Below are positions 61,736 through 64,000 of a stretch of DNA of 64,000 nt, piece after piece. The stretch spans positions 1 through 64,000 of the forward strand of contig NZ_JALPRX010000035.1 in assembly GCF_023223525.1 (NCBI RefSeq), in the 5' to 3' direction. The stretch comes from Roseomonas acroporae. Its GTDB lineage: Bacteria; Pseudomonadota; Alphaproteobacteria; Acetobacterales; Acetobacteraceae. The notes under the pieces are model-generated. The model saw only the letters and a program-made list of their open reading frames with translations. It had not been told where the DNA came from and ran no database searches. The position numbers were made by a program, and so were the translations under genes. The first letter of the stretch is position 1; each line of letters opens with the position of its first letter.

Positions 61736-62367
61736 GATGGACGGCGCGGCATCTCGACACGATCGGCTACGCGCTGCTCGACCACGTGCTGCTGGTGCTG
61801 GCGGCGATCGCCGCGGCGGCGCTGCTGGCGCTGCCGCTCGGGCTGCTGGTGGCGCACCGGCCGCTGCTGCGCGCCGCCATGCTCGGCGGCGCCGGCGTGC
61901 TGTACAGCATCCCCACCCTCGCCCTGTTCGCGCTGCTGCTGCCGGTGCTCGGGCTCGGCTTCGTGCCGGTGGTGGTCGGGCTCGCCAGCTACGCGCTGCC
62001 GGTGCTGCTGCGCGCCCTGCTCGCCGGGCTCGACTCCGTGCCGGCGCCGGTGCGCGAGGCGGCGGACGGCATGGGGCTGCGGCCGGGGCAGCGGCTGCGG
62101 CAGGTGGAATTGCCGCTCGCCCTGCCGGTGCTGATCGGCGGGCTGCGCGTCGCCGCGGTGACGCTGATCTCGGCCGCGACGGTCGGCGCCTACGTCAACG
62201 CGGGCGGGCTCGGCACGCTGATCCTGACCGGGCTCGACCAGGACCACACCGAGAAGATCCTGGTCGGCGCCGCGCTGGTCTCGCTGCTGGCGCTGGCCGC
62301 CGATCGCGGCCTGCGCGCGCTGGAGCGGCGGCTCGGCGACCGCGCCGGGCTGCGGGCGGCGCCGTGA
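61732..62367 (+). CDS. Osmoprotectant ABC transporter permease 1
   Basis: A 211-residue inner-membrane permease with about five or six helices. The BPD_transp_1 EAA loop reads VREAADGMGLRPGQRLRQVELPLALPVLIGGLR. SIPTLALFALLLPVLGLGFVP and ISAATVGAYVNAGGLGTLIL match OpuBB/OpuCB-type permeases. TTG start overlapping the preceding stop. Confidence 0.92.
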   Translation: MRWTARHLDTIGYALLDHVLLVLAAIAAAALLALPLGLLVAHRPLLRAAMLGGAGVLYSIPTLALFALLLPVLGLGFVPVVVGLASYALPVLLRALLAGLDSVPAPVREAADGMGLRPGQRLRQVELPLALPVLIGGLRVAAVTLISAATVGAYVNAGGLGTLILTGLDQDHTEKILVGAALVSLLALAADRGLRALERRLGDRAGLRAAP

Positions 62368-62470
62368 GGCCGGCCCGTGCCGCCCTCGCCCCGGCCTCGC
62401 CGGCCGGGCCGCATCGCCGACGCGGATCGGCGGCCATGCGGGACGGCGTGGGACGCGCGGCGGCGGCGCG

Positions 62471-63103
62471 ATGAGCACGCTCGCCGCCCTGCCCGGCTGG
62501 GTCCTCGACCACCACGCCGCCGTGCTGCTGGCGCTGGGCGAGCACGTGCAACTCTCGCTCGCCGCGCTGCTGGCCGGCGGCGGCGCGGCGGTGCTGCTCG
62601 GCCTGCTCGGCGCGGGCAGGCCGCGGCTGGCCGAGGCCACCATCACCCTGGCGGGCGTGCTGCGCACCCTGCCCAGCCTCGCCGTGCTGGCGGCGCTGCT
62701 GCCGCTGCTCGGCGTCGGCTTCGCGCCTTCCTTCGTGGCGCTGTCGATCCTGGCGGTGCCGCCGGTGCTGGTGGGCCTCGTCACCGGGCTGCGACTCGCC
62801 GACCCGGCCGCGCTGGACGCCGCCGCCGGCATGGGGATGACGCGCACGCAGCGCCTGTTCCGCGTCTCGCTGCCGCTCGCGGCGCCGCTGCTGCTGGAGG
62901 GGTTCCGCACGGCCTCGGTGCAGGTGGTCTCGGGGGCTGCGCTCGCCTCCTTCATCGGCGGCGGCGGCCTCGGCGACCTGGTGACGGCGGGAGTCGCGCT
63001 GCTCGACCTGCCGCGCCTGCTCACCGGCGCCATCGCCATCGCGCTGCTGGCGCTGCTGGCCGATCTCGGCCTCGGCCTGCTGGCGCGCCGGGTGGCGCCA
63101 TGA
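62471..63103 (+). CDS. Osmoprotectant ABC transporter permease 2
   Basis: A 210-residue permease paralogous to the first. EHVQLSLAALLAGGGAAVLLGLL, LRTLPSLAVLAALLPLLGVGFAP, the EAA loop LDAAAGMGMTRTQRLFRVSLPLAAPLLLEGFR, and SGAALASFIGGGGLGDLVTAG. ATG at 62471, 103 bp after permease 1; its stop overlaps the ATPase ATG. Two permeases plus a separate binding protein is the OpuB/OpuC-like layout. Confidence 0.92.
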   Translation: MSTLAALPGWVLDHHAAVLLALGEHVQLSLAALLAGGGAAVLLGLLGAGRPRLAEATITLAGVLRTLPSLAVLAALLPLLGVGFAPSFVALSILAVPPVLVGLVTGLRLADPAALDAAAGMGMTRTQRLFRVSLPLAAPLLLEGFRTASVQVVSGAALASFIGGGGLGDLVTAGVALLDLPRLLTGAIAIALLALLADLGLGLLARRVAP

Positions 63104-64000
63104 ACGCGGCCGCGACGCCGATGATCGAGACGGAACGCCTCGGCAAGACCTGGCCCGGCGCCACGCGGCCGGCGGTGGACGGGGTGAGCCTGCGCGTGGC
63201 GCGCGGCACGTGCTGCGCGCTGATCGGCCCCTCCGGCTGCGGCAAGACCACGCTGCTGCGCATGCTGAACCGGCTGGTGGAACCGGACACCGGCGCGATC
63301 CGCCTCGACGGCGCCGACGCGCTGCGCGCCGACCCGGTGCGGCTGCGTCGGGGCATCGGCTACGTGATCCAGAACGTCGGCCTGTTCCCGCACCGGGACG
63401 TCGCCGCCAACATCGCCACCGTGCCGCGCCTGCTGGGCTGGAAGCGCGCGCGCATCGAGGCGCGCGTGGACGCGGTGCTGTCGCTGGTCGGGCTCGACCC
63501 CGCCGAGTACCGCCACCGCAACCCGCGCCAGCTTTCCGGCGGCCAGGCGCAGCGCGTCGGCGTCGCCCGCGCCCTCGCCGCCGACCCGCCCGTGCTGCTG
63601 ATGGACGAGCCCTTCGGCGCCGTCGATCCGCTGCAACGGGCGCGCCTGCAGGTCGAGCTGCTGCGGCTGCTGCGCGAGCTGGGCAAGACCGTGGTGATCG
63701 TGACGCACGACGTGGAGGAGGCGGTGCTGCTCGGCGACAGCGTGGCGGTGATGCGCGACGGCAGGCTGGTGCAGCACGCCCCGCCCGCCGCGCTGCTGGC
63801 CGCCCCGGCCGACGACTTCGTGGCCGCCTTCCTCGGCGCCGACCGGCTGCTCAAGCGACTCGCCCTGCTGCCGGCCGAGGCGGCGATCGCCGACCCACCC
63901 CCGCCGCCCGACACCCTTTCCCCTGGCACTCATCCTCCTGGCGCCCATCCCTCTGGCGCCCTGCCCATCGGCGCCAGCCTGCGCGACGCGCTGGCCGCGA
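63100..64000 (+). CDS. Osmoprotectant ABC transporter ATPase (partial, runs off window)
   Basis: The first 300 codons are visible. Walker A GPSGCGKTT near residue 45, Q-loop VIQNVGLFPH, signature LSGGQAQRVGVARALA near 147, Walker B LLMDEPFGAVD near 168, and H-loop VTHDVEEAV near 201: all intact. After the ATPase domain (~250) a linker contains a 15-bp DNA repeat (PGTHPPGAHPSGALPIG) and leads into ASLRDALAA, which looks like the start of a CBS-type regulatory domain as in OpuBA/ProV. ATG at 63100 overlaps the permease stop (ATGA). The end lies beyond 64000. Confidence 0.92.
   Translation, partial: MNAAATPMIETERLGKTWPGATRPAVDGVSLRVARGTCCALIGPSGCGKTTLLRMLNRLVEPDTGAIRLDGADALRADPVRLRRGIGYVIQNVGLFPHRDVAANIATVPRLLGWKRARIEARVDAVLSLVGLDPAEYRHRNPRQLSGGQAQRVGVARALAADPPVLLMDEPFGAVDPLQRARLQVELLRLLRELGKTVVIVTHDVEEAVLLGDSVAVMRDGRLVQHAPPAALLAAPADDFVAAFLGADRLLKRLALLPAEAAIADPPPPPDTLSPGTHPPGAHPSGALPIGASLRDALAA

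Overview
The window is 64 kb of very GC-rich chromosomal DNA from an alphaproteobacterium. The gene set and style point to Acetobacteraceae (a Roseomonas-like genome): an ArsR-methyltransferase fusion next to metH, a PduO-type adenosyltransferase, a KpsS/C/M/T/E/D capsule system, many GTG/TTG starts, and intergenic GGGC-NNN-GCCC hairpins. The genus is inferred from style only. I found no rRNA, tRNA, CRISPR array, insertion sequence, integrase or phage gene, so this looks like core chromosome with a capsule locus.

Layout. 0.1-10.7 kb: succinate-semialdehyde-type dehydrogenase, cob(I)alamin adenosyltransferase, a TonB/CDF transporter pair, a secreted small protein, B12-dependent methionine synthase (metH) with an ArsR-methyltransferase upstream, a divergent CobW-like pseudo-GTPase, and a GNAT enzyme. 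11-17 kb: ferredoxin-NADP reductase, a MarR regulator divergent from an MHS transporter, and DUF485-actP acetate uptake. 17-22 kb: a hairpin array, aroQ, accB-accC, an M16 peptidase, and aat (the N-end-rule transferase). 22-33 kb: a phosphatase, a FrnE-like DsbA protein, a second TonB-like protein, a DUF3141 PhaC-like hydrolase, recO, parC, a hydantoinase-B C-terminal fragment and a lipoprotein. 33.5-44.6 kb: the capsule locus, as two divergent arms. The minus arm is kpsC, kpsS and an LtaS-like sulfatase-fold enzyme. The plus arm is a lipoprotein, kpsM, kpsT, kpsE and kpsD. 44.8-51.7 kb: YihY, an isochorismatase-fold hydrolase, an alpha/beta-hydrolase relic, a DUF4105 protein, a Cys/Met PLP enzyme, glutathione peroxidase and a DUF1269 protein. 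51.8-55.2 kb: a copper operon copA-cueR-copZ behind a CueR-type promoter. 55.3-64 kb: an MRJP/SMP-30-like Tat protein, a LysR regulator, a class A PBP, a degenerate histidine-kinase-like protein, and a betaine/osmoprotectant ABC transporter whose ATPase runs off the window.

How genes work together. MetH needs B12, zinc and SAM. It sits beside its probable SAM-cycle regulator and a CobW-like pseudo-GTPase that share one intergenic palindrome. The capsule arms form a complete ABC-dependent export route with Kdo-linker transferases. CopA, CueR and CopZ form a self-regulating copper-efflux unit.

Most notable unexplained signals: a P-loop-less COG0523/CobW-like protein at 9.7 kb; KpsC with an eroded N-terminal transferase module; a family of composite palindromic repeats that abut or supply stop codons; seven stacked 3-nt-loop hairpins at 17.1 kb; in-frame 12/15-bp minisatellites at protein ends and linkers; and two truncated gene relics (hyuB C-terminus, lipase C-terminus).
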